Position numbers and translations under genes: made by a program. The notes beneath the pieces are model-generated. The model had not been told where the DNA came from and searched no databases. It saw only the letters and a program-made list of their open reading frames with translations. A stretch of DNA of 64,000 bases, from contig CAJTOO010000013.1 of NCBI GenBank assembly GCA_910577735.1, positions 62,001-126,000 of the forward strand, given 5' to 3'. Positions 24,991 to 34,135 of this stretch are shown here, in pieces. Source of the stretch: an uncultured Lachnospiraceae bacterium. Its GTDB lineage: Bacteria > Bacillota > Clostridia > Lachnospirales > Lachnospiraceae. How positions within the stretch are numbered: the first letter of the stretch is position 1; the number at the start of each line of letters is the position of its first letter.

Positions 24991-26028
24991 ATGAAAAGGA
25001 AAGTGTTAAGAGGTTTACTGCCGGCAGTGCTTGTTGCAGCATGGCTGACAGGATGCGGGGGAGCTGATGGAGAGACCGGGGCGCAGGATGCACAGACACC
25101 GGCAGCAGATCAGGCAGCTTCTTCGGAAGAGCAGAGCAATGAGGCAGATGGGGAGACAGCGACTGATGAAGCCTATCTGGTGGGATTTGCCAATAACAGC
25201 GATACTTATAATTACTGTGCAAAATTCCGTTCGTATTTGAAAGAAGAGACGGAAGCCAAAGGCATCCAGATCATGGTCACGGATGCGGCTGGTGACACCA
25301 ACGTACAGAATGGCCAGGTTGACGATTTTATCGTGCAGAATGCCAAAGTGGTTTCTGCTATCAGTAATGATCTGGATGGTTCGGTACCGGCGCTGGAAGC
25401 GGCCAAGGCAGCTGGGATTCCTTATATTTCTTTCCTGACCACAGTTACAGGGGGGAATGATTACGAAGGCTATATCTATGTGGGTTCGCCTAATACAGAT
25501 GCCGGCAAGGCGCAGGGAGATTATCTATGTGAGGTGCTTCCCGAAAACGCAAAGATTCTGTATTTTACCGGTGAGCCCAATGACCAGCAGTATATAGACA
25601 GAAAGCAGGGATTGACAGATGCTCTGGCGGCACGCAGTGATATTGAGATCATGGATGAGTATAATGTGAAAAATGCCAAGGATCAGGGGATGAGAACGGC
25701 GGAAGACTGTCTGATGTCCTATGATGTGATCGATGCCATTGTCTGCCAGAATGACGATGCGGCGCTTGGTGTTGTGGAGGCGCTTAAATCAGCGGGCAGG
25801 CTGGAAGGGATACTCGTGCTTGGTGTAGATGGGAGTGATGATGCGCTGACATCTATTAAGAATGGGGAAATGGCGATGACGGCACTGCAGGATGCGAGAG
25901 CGCAGGCGCAGGCTGGCGCTGATATTTTTGAACAGCTTAAAAACGGCACCAGTCCGGCGGATATCGAGGATGTCTATGTGCCTTTCAAGATTGTCTCTGC
26001 AGATAATGTGGATGAATATTTGAAGTAA
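24991..26028 (+). CDS. Sugar-binding lipoprotein of the ABC importer
   Basis: A 345-residue secreted lipoprotein. It starts with a signal peptide ending in the lipobox LTGC (Cys about residue 22), followed by an acidic, low-complexity linker (about 23-55) and a type I periplasmic-binding fold (LVGFANNSDTYNYCAKF, IVCQNDDAALGVVEALK, VLGVDGSDDAL). The QNDDAA and GVDG segments are typical of RbsB-like sugar receptors. It lies 43 bases after the permease with AAGGAG upstream of the ATG, and a strong terminator follows. Captures the extracellular sugar for import. Confidence 0.92.
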   Translation: MKRKVLRGLLPAVLVAAWLTGCGGADGETGAQDAQTPAADQAASSEEQSNEADGETATDEAYLVGFANNSDTYNYCAKFRSYLKEETEAKGIQIMVTDAAGDTNVQNGQVDDFIVQNAKVVSAISNDLDGSVPALEAAKAAGIPYISFLTTVTGGNDYEGYIYVGSPNTDAGKAQGDYLCEVLPENAKILYFTGEPNDQQYIDRKQGLTDALAARSDIEIMDEYNVKNAKDQGMRTAEDCLMSYDVIDAIVCQNDDAALGVVEALKSAGRLEGILVLGVDGSDDALTSIKNGEMAMTALQDARAQAQAGADIFEQLKNGTSPADIEDVYVPFKIVSADNVDEYLK

Positions 26029-26040
26029 ACGGATGAATGA

Positions 26041-26071
26041 ATGTCCTGCCGTTTGCGGCGGGACATTTTTA
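26041..26071 (+). terminator. Terminator after the binding-lipoprotein gene
   Basis: ATGTCC (26041-26046) with inner GCCG pair with CGGC and GGACAT (to 26066), followed by TTTTTA. It may reduce read-through to the GH3 gene rather than end the operon. Confidence 0.85.
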
Positions 26072-26113
26072 TCTTGCTTTTTAAGGCCGTAAATAAAGGA
26101 AGGTTAAAATGTG

Positions 26114-28519
26114 ATGGAGAAATATAAGAATCCCAGTCTGTCGGCAGAGGAGAGAACCCAGGATCTGCTTTCGCGCATGACACTGGAACAAAAGATAGAC
26201 CAGCTTACCTGTCTGGTGACGATTGAACCGGAAATTCCGGATTTTAAGAAATATGTGCCCGCAGGGATCGGACATGTGGGCGCCTTTACGACGGCATCAT
26301 GTGTGGAAAAGATAGCCGAATATGTATATCAGTTACAGAAGTTTCTGACACAGGAGACAGAACTGGGAATCCCGGCCCTGATTCATTGTGAAGCCAGTGC
26401 CGGGGCACAGTTTACGGAAGCGGATGTTTTTCCCAGTGCCATTGCACAGGCTTCTACCTTTGAACCGGAACTGATCGGGCGTATGGCAGAAATTATCCGC
26501 AGACAGATGCTGGAGGTGGGATTTCGCCAGGCGCTCTCTCCGGTGGTGGATATTGCAAGAGACCCCAGGTGGGGCAGGGTTACGGAGACCTATGGGGAAG
26601 ATGCCGCTCTCACGTCTGCCATGGCCAGTGCCTTTGTGAAGGGGATTCAGACAGATGATCTGCGGGAAGGTATTGCGGCGACAGCCAAACACTATGTAGG
26701 ACATGGTGTCACGGAAGGCGGCATCAATATGGGAAGGAATATGGTTTCTGCCAGGGACTTGAAAGAAATCCACTGTAAACCTTTCCAGAGTGCGATTACG
26801 GAAGCGGGGATGCGGGGGGTTATGTGTTCCTATTGTTCCATGAACGGGGAACCGGTGGTGGCATCCAAAACACTTCTCACGGATATCCTGCGGGATGAGA
26901 TGGGCTTTGAAGGGATTGTGGTATCTGATTATGTGGCAGTTGACCGTCTGGTAGATCCGTTCTGTGTGACGGACAGCTTTGAGGAGGCAGGTAAACTAGC
27001 CATCAAGGCGGGGCTGGATGTGGAGTACCCAAGACCCAAAGGCTTTACGTACGCCATGAAGGAGGCAGTTGCTGCAGGAGAACTTCCCATGGAAGTGATT
27101 GACCGGGCGGTGAAGCGGGTCCTGAAATTGAAATTTGAACTGGGACTTTTTGAAAATCCCTATCCGAATATCGAAGCGTTGAAGAAAACCCTGCACTGTA
27201 AGGAGACGGAAACCTTGAATGAAGAACTTGCCAGTAAAAGCTTCATTCTTCTGAAAAATGAACATAAACTGCTTCCCCTGTCCAGAAACATAAAAAAGAT
27301 TGCGGTTTTGGGACCCCATGGAGATAATGTGCGCAGCTATTTCGGAACCTTCTCTTATCCGGCGGCTCTGGATATGTCGCTGGCCAGGGAAGAGGACGGG
27401 CAGGCGTTTGAAGAACCGGGTCTGATCATTTATGATATTGAACAAAGTTATGTAGGGCAGATCAGGGAAGTTTCACCCAGGATCGGAAAGAGAATCAGAA
27501 GAGAGTTTCCGGCTGTCCGCAGTTTATATCATGCACTTTTGGAGTATCTGCCGGATAGTCAGGTAGTCTATGCACAGGGCATCAACTGCGCCGGCAGCGA
27601 TGTGGCTGGCATGGAGGAAGCGCTGCGTGCAGCGGCGGATGCGGATGTGGTCATCCTGACTCTGGGGGGAAAGAACGGCTGGGGCATTACCTCTACGGTT
27701 GGCGAAGGGGTGGATTCCACGGACATTGACCTGCCGGGCAGACAGGAAGAATTTGCCCGCAGGGTTTATGAACTGCATAAGAAGACGGTGGTGCTTCATT
27801 TTGACGGCAGGCCGCTTTCCAATGCATATGTGGCAAGTCATTTTGATGCGATCCTGGAAGTGTGGCAGCCGGGTGTCATGGGCGGTCAGGCTCTTTGCAA
27901 AACATTGTTTGGGGAATCTAATCCCGGCGGCAGGCTTCCTGTCACGGCAGCAAGGAATGCGGGTCAGCTTCCGGTGTATTATGGACTGCCCAGAGGAAGC
28001 GGCTATGTAGCTGCCGGGCATACCGGTATGATACGCAATAAGAACGGCTATATTAATGACACGGCGTATCCTCTGTATTATTTCGGGCACGGATTGTCTT
28101 ACACAACCTTTCATTACAGCGATGCGAGGATTGACCGGACGAAGGTTACGGCTAAGGATGTTATGAATATCAGTGTGGCAGTGGAGAATACAGGAGATGT
28201 GGCCGGAGATGAGGTGGTACAGCTTTATTTTACTGACCAGACTGCATCCATGGTGCGGCCTACCATGGAGCTGGCAGGATTTAAGAGAATCTTTCTGAAT
28301 CCGGGAGAAAAGAAGGAAGTTACCTTTCAGATGCAGGTAAGCCAGATGGCCTTTTTAGATCGGGATAACCATTGGGTTGTGGAAAAGGGAGCGGTCACCT
28401 TTTCTCTTGGGGCATCCTGTGTGGATATCAGGGAGACACTGCAGGCAGAAGTGACAGAAAGTGCGCTGGTTGATGAGAGGACAAGAGGGTTTTATGCGCA
28501 GACAAAAGTCACGCAATAA
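26114..28519 (+). CDS. Glycoside hydrolase family 3 (beta-glucosidase/beta-xylosidase)
   Basis: An 801-residue exo-acting retaining glycosidase without a signal peptide, so cytoplasmic. The GH3 N-terminal barrel shows DPRWGRVTETYGEDA, KHYVGHGVTEGG and the nucleophile region GFEGIVVSDYVAVD (Asp at about residue 272). The C-terminal sandwich and an FnIII-like domain follow (TGDVAGDEVVQLYF). The Tyr after the nucleophile Asp resembles beta-xylosidase/beta-glucosidase subgroups. ATG at 26114 is used; GTG at 26111 is also possible; AAGGAAGG lies upstream. It completes the locus: the ABC importer brings in an oligoglycoside and this enzyme would cleave it. Exact specificity is not readable. Confidence 0.93.
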   Translation: MEKYKNPSLSAEERTQDLLSRMTLEQKIDQLTCLVTIEPEIPDFKKYVPAGIGHVGAFTTASCVEKIAEYVYQLQKFLTQETELGIPALIHCEASAGAQFTEADVFPSAIAQASTFEPELIGRMAEIIRRQMLEVGFRQALSPVVDIARDPRWGRVTETYGEDAALTSAMASAFVKGIQTDDLREGIAATAKHYVGHGVTEGGINMGRNMVSARDLKEIHCKPFQSAITEAGMRGVMCSYCSMNGEPVVASKTLLTDILRDEMGFEGIVVSDYVAVDRLVDPFCVTDSFEEAGKLAIKAGLDVEYPRPKGFTYAMKEAVAAGELPMEVIDRAVKRVLKLKFELGLFENPYPNIEALKKTLHCKETETLNEELASKSFILLKNEHKLLPLSRNIKKIAVLGPHGDNVRSYFGTFSYPAALDMSLAREEDGQAFEEPGLIIYDIEQSYVGQIREVSPRIGKRIRREFPAVRSLYHALLEYLPDSQVVYAQGINCAGSDVAGMEEALRAAADADVVILTLGGKNGWGITSTVGEGVDSTDIDLPGRQEEFARRVYELHKKTVVLHFDGRPLSNAYVASHFDAILEVWQPGVMGGQALCKTLFGESNPGGRLPVTAARNAGQLPVYYGLPRGSGYVAAGHTGMIRNKNGYINDTAYPLYYFGHGLSYTTFHYSDARIDRTKVTAKDVMNISVAVENTGDVAGDEVVQLYFTDQTASMVRPTMELAGFKRIFLNPGEKKEVTFQMQVSQMAFLDRDNHWVVEKGAVTFSLGASCVDIRETLQAEVTESALVDERTRGFYAQTKVTQ

Positions 28520-28560
28520 GCCGAGATTATAATATCTGATTTATGATGAAGTTAAAATAT

Positions 28561-28618
28561 AGGTTGACAGATGACTACCAGTAAATTATATTGTAGGTAG
28601 GCAGATGTCAACCTTTTT
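28561..28618 (+). promoter_or_regulatory. BlaI/BlaR promoter buried in a long dyad (also terminator-like for GH3)
   Basis: A promoter (TTGACA 28564-28569, 17-base spacer, TATATT 28587-28592) lies inside a dyad centred at 28587.5: AGGTTGACA/TGTCAACCT outer arms and CTACC/GGTAG inner arms. CTAC/GTAG half-sites fit BlaI/MecI-type operators, so BlaI bound here would block its own promoter. The outer stem is followed by TTTTT and could also terminate GH3 transcripts. Confidence 0.65.
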
Positions 28619-28702
28619 GTCACTTGGGATGTCTGTCTGGCGAAGTCTGGTATCTGTTGTTGGGATAAAGACGCCTGGTTAAGTAAGAAGGGGGAAGAGA
28701 AT

Positions 28703-29092
28703 ATGGTAAGACTATCGGAGGCAGAATGGAAGGTCATGAATCTGTTGTGGGAAGAGGCGCCGCAGACCATGATGCAGTTGACCAATCATTTGAAAGAGTC
28801 TACGGGCTGGACGAAACATACTGTCATGACATTCTTAAGGCGGATGGAGGAAAAAGAGGCCGTCCGCTATGAGAAAGGTGGCCGGGCAAAGCTGTATTAT
28901 CCGAAAATTGACCGCAATGAGGCGGCCTTGCAGGAGACAGAGGAATTTCTGGGAAAGGTCTTTGACGGCAGGATGGGACTCATGCTCAACACCATGGTAG
29001 AGAAACAGGCTCTGTCCAGAGAGGAAATCGCAGAACTGTATGAAATCTTAAGACAGGCGGAAGAAAAGAGCGCGGAAGGAGGAGCTTTATGA
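28703..29092 (+). CDS. blaI: BlaI/MecI-family transcriptional repressor
   Basis: A 129-residue winged-helix repressor. LSEAEWKVMNLLWEEAPQTM and TGWTKHTVMTFLRRMEEKE are the typical BlaI DNA-binding elements; the C-terminal dimer helix region contains a stretch that in this family is cleaved by BlaR1. Start ATG at 28703 follows GGGGGAAGAG. Stop overlaps the M56 gene start by ATGA. Controls itself and the linked BlaR1 protein, and possibly unlinked targets; no beta-lactamase or PBP2a gene is adjacent. Confidence 0.92.
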   Translation: MVRLSEAEWKVMNLLWEEAPQTMMQLTNHLKESTGWTKHTVMTFLRRMEEKEAVRYEKGGRAKLYYPKIDRNEAALQETEEFLGKVFDGRMGLMLNTMVEKQALSREEIAELYEILRQAEEKSAEGGAL

Positions 29093-31317
29093 TAGAAATG
29101 ATCATTACTTCTTCAGTGCTTATACTGGTCATATTTTTGCTGCGGAAGATAACCCGGGGCAGAATCAGTATGAGATTTCGTTATGCCCTGTGGCTTGTGG
29201 TGGTCTTGCGGCTTTTATTACCGGTGTCTGTGGGAAACAGTGCGGTGAGTATATGGAATCTTCTGCCGCTAAGCTGGCAGGAAACCATAGATGTCTGGGA
29301 GGACAAAGGTGGTCTGTATCTGTCTGGAAACCAGAAGGCAGCCACCATGGCAGCAGATGGAAGCTTAAGGGGCGATATGGCGTCAGCTTTTCAAAATGGT
29401 TTTTGGGCGGCGCAGACTGGAGAAGAACATGATGGTACGGCAGGTAAAGAAGCGGGAACTGTTGCTGCTTCTGAACCGAAGAACAAAGAAGCCAAAGTCT
29501 TACTCACGGAAATGGCAGAACAAAAGCAGGGAGCAGGAGATCTGGCATCAGGGACAGACAGAGGCTGTCTGCCAGGTGTGCTGAGGGGTATCTGGATGTT
29601 GGGTGTTGTGGCTGTAGGCGGCCTTATGGCGGCAGGACAGGTTCGTTTTATGAGGATACTGCATCGGCGGCGCCGTATCTTCAACAAAGAGAAGCTGCCC
29701 CGGGTACTCGTGGACAGGCTGAAAAAGCGCCGGCTGAAAGTGTATCAGGTTAAGGGCCTGGCAAGTCCCTGTCTGGTGGGGCGATACATTTATATTGATG
29801 CGGGATTGGCAGAAGACAAGCAGAAATTGGTTCATATTCTGGCGCATGAGTACTGTCATGCGGTGCAGTCAGATACGCTGTGGACGTTCCTTAGGTGTGC
29901 GCTGGTGACTGTGTACTGGTTTCATCCATTGGTGTGGGCGGCGGCTTTTGCGGCAAGACAGGACAGTGAACTTTCCTGTGATGAAGCGGTTATCCGGCTG
30001 CTTGGCGAGGAAGAACGCTTTGCCTATGGCAGGACCCTTATGTATCTGCTTACTGGCGGACAAGGAGAGATTGACTGTGCAGGCACAGCGCTTACCATGG
30101 AAGGGCGAAAGCGGGGGATAAAGGAGAGAGTCCGCATGATTGCCGGGAAAACCGACAGGAAAAGATGGATGGCAGCGGCGGTTCTGCTCACCATGCTTCT
30201 TGCATGCGGTTGTGCGTTTACAGGAAGCGACAGGGATGCTGACGGCTTACTGGGGCAAAAGGATGGGCAGCAGCGGGAAGAAGTACAGGATGGGCAGCAG
30301 GGAACGCAAGAGGATGCCAAGAAGGAAGCTGAACGTATCGGGAAGGAATATGAAGAGGCTGTGGGAGTCATAGACGCGCAGGAGGAAACGCTGGAAGTGA
30401 TGGAACAGGAGAAGGCATTTCTTGCGGCACTGGATTACCAGGGTGTCATGGCGGGAAAGGATGACGGTGAACTGTCTCTTGACCGGGAGATAGATTACCA
30501 GGCTTATTATGAATATCTGTATAACATGCAGGACGATGCGCAGCAGGAAAACCCGGAAAATCCGCTGGAAAACGGCTGGTATCTGCTCTGCCGAAATGAG
30601 GAGGCGGGGATTTCCCTTTACGGCCTTTATACCGAGGAATTTGGATGCCGCGGTATCAAGACACTGATTGGTGAGGATGTGAATTCCTATGACATAAGCT
30701 GGTGCGCAAGCAGGATGAATGGGTACAGCGCTAATATCAGGGTTTTGGAAACAGAAGAAAACGGCTTACCGGTGAGATTTGTTTTCAAGCTCCTTACAGA
30801 GAATACAAGCGAAAGGGAAATCTGGACCCTTTACAGCGGCTTTCGGTATGACACAGGCACTGTGCAGTTAGAAGAACTTACGGCACAGATGTATCAGGAG
30901 TGGATAGAGCAATATTTTTCTTTTGCCGTGAGTGATTCCAATGATAAGATACTGATTACCGTTGATGGGGATATGGCTCTGGAACCCATAGATATTTCAG
31001 CCTATCAGGATCAGAAAATAGAAAAGGCGATGCCAACCTTTGATGTGACAGGATTTGATCTGGACAGCAGCCTTTATGAAGAGGGAATTTATGAAGGATA
31101 TGAGGGCGTGGTGTTGTATCTGGCGGTGGGATTGAAACTGGAAGGACGTTCAGAAGTCTGGTTTGATGGTCTGAGTCCTCTGTCGGTGCAGGTGCTGTGC
31201 GGCGATCAGCAGGGGGAGGCATTTATACTGCAGCAGCCCAGAACCGATGAGACATTCAAGCTGAATTCTTTATCGCAGAGGCGGAAACTGGAAGAATTAG
31301 CAGTGGAGAAAGAGTAG
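29089..31317 (+). CDS. BlaR1-like M56 metallopeptidase with unassigned C-terminal sensor
   Basis: A 742-residue integral membrane signal transducer. N-terminal membrane segments (about 5-20, 35-48), a second pair about 168-185, and the cytoplasmic zinc protease motif HEYCH (253-257) with downstream ELSCDEAVI identify the M56/BlaR1 family. A last membrane segment lies about 360-377 (ending LLACGCAF). The extracellular C-terminal 365 residues do not show penicillin-binding motifs (no SxxK with KTG); they begin with an acidic, glutamine-rich linker and contain an unrecognised domain. It overlaps blaI by ATGA and would cleave BlaI on sensing an external signal, probably not a beta-lactam. Confidence 0.88.
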   Translation: MIEMIITSSVLILVIFLLRKITRGRISMRFRYALWLVVVLRLLLPVSVGNSAVSIWNLLPLSWQETIDVWEDKGGLYLSGNQKAATMAADGSLRGDMASAFQNGFWAAQTGEEHDGTAGKEAGTVAASEPKNKEAKVLLTEMAEQKQGAGDLASGTDRGCLPGVLRGIWMLGVVAVGGLMAAGQVRFMRILHRRRRIFNKEKLPRVLVDRLKKRRLKVYQVKGLASPCLVGRYIYIDAGLAEDKQKLVHILAHEYCHAVQSDTLWTFLRCALVTVYWFHPLVWAAAFAARQDSELSCDEAVIRLLGEEERFAYGRTLMYLLTGGQGEIDCAGTALTMEGRKRGIKERVRMIAGKTDRKRWMAAAVLLTMLLACGCAFTGSDRDADGLLGQKDGQQREEVQDGQQGTQEDAKKEAERIGKEYEEAVGVIDAQEETLEVMEQEKAFLAALDYQGVMAGKDDGELSLDREIDYQAYYEYLYNMQDDAQQENPENPLENGWYLLCRNEEAGISLYGLYTEEFGCRGIKTLIGEDVNSYDISWCASRMNGYSANIRVLETEENGLPVRFVFKLLTENTSEREIWTLYSGFRYDTGTVQLEELTAQMYQEWIEQYFSFAVSDSNDKILITVDGDMALEPIDISAYQDQKIEKAMPTFDVTGFDLDSSLYEEGIYEGYEGVVLYLAVGLKLEGRSEVWFDGLSPLSVQVLCGDQQGEAFILQQPRTDETFKLNSLSQRRKLEELAVEKE

Positions 31318-31380
31318 GGAACTCCTTTTGGGGCAAGGAATCTTCGGAAGAAGAGCAGTGTTTTGGCATAGTTTTTTGAA

Positions 31381-31416
31381 GATACGCGATAAGATGCTTT
31401 CTTATTGCGTATTTTT
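31381..31416 (+). terminator. Terminator of blaI-blaR1
   Basis: ATACGCGATAAG (31382-31393) pairs with CTTATTGCGTAT (31401-31412) with one mismatch-like G-T, followed by TTTTG. It lies 64 bases past the stop. A TATAAT at 31424-31429 downstream is probably the -10 of the mecA promoter. Confidence 0.8.
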
Positions 31417-31488
31417 GTGCTATTATAATATAGGAGTCTAATGTTTAGCCTTACAAACAGAGAAGAAGACAGGGGATAAGGATATACA

Positions 31489-32169
31489 ATGATATATAAG
31501 AAAATTAATGAAGCAACGGTACAATGCATCATTTCTGAGGATGACATGACAGAATATGGGCTTACCATGTCAGACATTTTTGAACGGAATGAGAAAGGTG
31601 AGGAGTTTCTGCGGGACATCATCGAGCGGGCCCATGAGGAAGTGGGGTATCAGATCAACAACGGCAACATTGCCATGCAGATTACGCCCCTGAAAGACAA
31701 GGGACTGGTGGTGACCTTTACGGAGGAGGGGCCTGCCGCCTTTAAAGAAATGCTGCAGCATTTAAAAGAGGTATTGCAGGATGTGAGTGCAGAGCTGTCT
31801 CACCAGGATGAGGCAGAACGGCAGTCACGCGGTGTTTCGACGAAAGAACCGGCGTTTGATGAGAATCGCAGGATGTTCATTTTTGCCAGTATGCATCTGA
31901 CGATGCGGTATGTGGCAACGATTCCGAAAGAATATTCAGTGAAGAGTCATCTTTTTAAACAGGAAGGGGCATATTATCTGGTATTGGAGAAGAACCGCCT
32001 CTCCTACAAGACGTTCAATAAAATCAGTGCGCCGGCGGTGGAATTCGGGAACCTGATTGCGGTGTCCGATGCCCGCATGTTATATCTGGAGGAGCATGGA
32101 GAATGTCTGATCAGGGATCGTGCAGTGAGTAAGCTGCGCAAAATATATTTGGCCGGACGGGAACGGTAA
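31489..32169 (+). CDS. mecA: Adaptor protein MecA
   Basis: A 226-residue adaptor that delivers substrates to the ClpC protease. The N-terminal domain (MIYKKINEATVQCIIS... DIFERNEKGEEFLRDIIERAHEE) and the C-terminal domain (FIFASMHLTMRYVATIP, YYLVLEKNR, LYLEEHGECLI) are separated by a charged linker (about 98-125) as in Bacillus MecA (218 residues). ATG at 31489 follows a weak AAGGAT. Stand-alone gene between blaR1 and an RNA helicase. Confidence 0.85.
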   Translation: MIYKKINEATVQCIISEDDMTEYGLTMSDIFERNEKGEEFLRDIIERAHEEVGYQINNGNIAMQITPLKDKGLVVTFTEEGPAAFKEMLQHLKEVLQDVSAELSHQDEAERQSRGVSTKEPAFDENRRMFIFASMHLTMRYVATIPKEYSVKSHLFKQEGAYYLVLEKNRLSYKTFNKISAPAVEFGNLIAVSDARMLYLEEHGECLIRDRAVSKLRKIYLAGRER

Positions 32170-32369
32170 TAGACGAAGTGTGGTAAGGTGCCTGCAAAAG
32201 GTTCTTATCAGCTAAGGTATGAGTCATGGGTAACAGAACCATGAAAGTTGGAGATAATGCTGCCATGCCAGTTTATCACAGGGTTTGGCAGCTCTTATCA
32301 TGTAAATGTAAATGTGTGGTTTTACAGACAGCAGTCAAGAAGAATCACCAGGATGAGAATGGAGAGAAG

Positions 32370-34130
32370 ATGAGTCACAGTAAAAAGAAAAGCAACGAAC
32401 AATTTAACAGATTTCCGGAGAAAGAAAGCCTTGTGGGGAACCAGCATGAAGGCCGGCAGGAAGAGACAGAGAACAAAGACGAAGCGGAAAGCATGCGCTA
32501 TGAGGATGCGGGAATTGATGAAAGGATTCTGCGTGCCGTCAGAGAACTTGGTTTCGAACATATGACGCCCATTCAGGAGCAGGCGATTCCGCTCTTTATG
32601 ACAGGAAGGGATATTATTGGACAGGCGCAGACCGGAACGGGTAAGACGGCGGCTTTTGGTATTCCGATTCTGCAAAAGATAGACCCGGAAAATCGTTCCC
32701 TGCAGGCGGTGATTCTATGTCCCACCAGAGAACTGGCCATGCAGGCGGCTGAGGAACTGAGGAAGTTTTCCAAATATATGAATGGCATCAAGGTGCTTCC
32801 TGTATATGGCGGGCAGGATATTGTCAGACAGATTAAGAATTTAAAAGGCGGGGTGCAGATTGTCGTGGGCACGCCGGGCCGTGTGATGGACCACATGCGC
32901 AGGCACACGCTTAAGATGGAACATGTGCATACGGTGGTTCTGGATGAAGCGGATGAGATGCTGAATATGGGATTTCGTGAGGATATCGAGACGATCCTTA
33001 AGGAGATGCCGGACCAGCGGCAGACGGGACTTTTCTCGGCGACTATGCCTAAGCCGATTCTGGACATCACCAAGACCTACCAGAAGGATGCGGCTTATAT
33101 CAAGATGACGCCCAAGGAAGTCACGATTCCCCTGATCAAACAGGCGTACTATCAGGTGCGCAAGCAGGATAAGGAAGAAGTGCTCTGCAGGCTGATTGAT
33201 TATTATGATCCCAAGCGTGCGCTTATCTTCTGTAATACCAAGCGGATGGTGGATGAACTGACCGAACATTTAAAGGCCAGAGGATATGAGGTGGAGGGCC
33301 TTCATGGCGATCTGACCCAGGGACAGAGGGACACCGTGATGAATCTGTTTCGGGGCGGCAGGACGAATATTCTCATTGCCACGGACGTGGCGGCGCGGGG
33401 AATTGATGTAAATGATGTGGAGGCAGTCTATAATTATGATGTGCCGGAGGACATTGAATATTATGTGCACCGGATTGGCAGGACCGGGCGCGCAGGCAAG
33501 ACCGGCAGGTCTTTTACATTGGTGGTGGGAAGAGAAGCCTATAAGATGCGGGACATCGAACGCGTCTGTCATACCAAGATTAAGGAACGTAAAGTGCCTA
33601 ATGCGGCGGATATTACGGCCAGAAAGGCAGATAAGATCTTAAAGGAAGCGACAGATGTGATCGAGAAGGAGGACATCAGCAGGTCGGTAGAATATATTCT
33701 GGATGCAGTTGCCCTGGGGCAGTACAGCGCCACACAGATAGCGGCAGCCTTTATGAAGATGCGTCTCGGGGAGGAACTGGAAGATATTAAGGAAGAGAAG
33801 TTCTTCTTTGAGAAAAGAGGCAGGATGCCCGGAAGGGGCAGTAAAGGCAGCCGCGGAACGAAAGAAGGCCGGGGTGGTAAGGGGAGTTATGGAGAAAGAA
33901 GAAACCGTGATGGCCGAAGCGGTAAAGGGAATTATGGAGAAAGAAGAAGCCGCGATGGCCGAAACGGCAAAGAATATGATGGCGCGGAAAAGAAGAGCCA
34001 GAAGAAGCCCTTCAAAGGCGGTGCGCTTGGCAGTGTTAAGGCCAGGGATGTGAGAAGGGATGGCAGTTACGACAGAAGGGATACGGGCAGAAACAATCGT
34101 TACGGTGCCCTGCGTATTAAAACGAAATAG
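32370..34130 (+). CDS. DEAD-box RNA helicase with RG-rich tail (DeaD/CshA type)
   Basis: A 586-residue ATP-dependent RNA helicase. Motifs: Q motif FEHMTPIQEQAIP, Walker A AQTGTGKT, PTRELA, VLDEADEML, SAT, ARGIDV, HRIGRTGRAG, followed by a DbpA-like extension and a basic RG/SYGERR-repeat tail (about 490-586) likely to bind RNA. The ATG at 32370 is favoured by GGAGAGAAG just upstream; an in-frame ATG at 32226 would add 48 residues of low plausibility. Likely acts in ribosome assembly, RNA decay or cold adaptation. The stop is 6 bases from the convergent metallopeptidase gene. Confidence 0.92.
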   Translation: MSHSKKKSNEQFNRFPEKESLVGNQHEGRQEETENKDEAESMRYEDAGIDERILRAVRELGFEHMTPIQEQAIPLFMTGRDIIGQAQTGTGKTAAFGIPILQKIDPENRSLQAVILCPTRELAMQAAEELRKFSKYMNGIKVLPVYGGQDIVRQIKNLKGGVQIVVGTPGRVMDHMRRHTLKMEHVHTVVLDEADEMLNMGFREDIETILKEMPDQRQTGLFSATMPKPILDITKTYQKDAAYIKMTPKEVTIPLIKQAYYQVRKQDKEEVLCRLIDYYDPKRALIFCNTKRMVDELTEHLKARGYEVEGLHGDLTQGQRDTVMNLFRGGRTNILIATDVAARGIDVNDVEAVYNYDVPEDIEYYVHRIGRTGRAGKTGRSFTLVVGREAYKMRDIERVCHTKIKERKVPNAADITARKADKILKEATDVIEKEDISRSVEYILDAVALGQYSATQIAAAFMKMRLGEELEDIKEEKFFFEKRGRMPGRGSKGSRGTKEGRGGKGSYGERRNRDGRSGKGNYGERRSRDGRNGKEYDGAEKKSQKKPFKGGALGSVKARDVRRDGSYDRRDTGRNNRYGALRIKTK

Positions 34131-34135
34131 AAAGA

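Noticed and set aside
32226..32369. N-terminal extension of the DEAD-box helicase
   Set aside because: The extra 48 codons have no ribosome site and odd composition; GGAGAGAAG before the ATG at 32370 marks the likely start.
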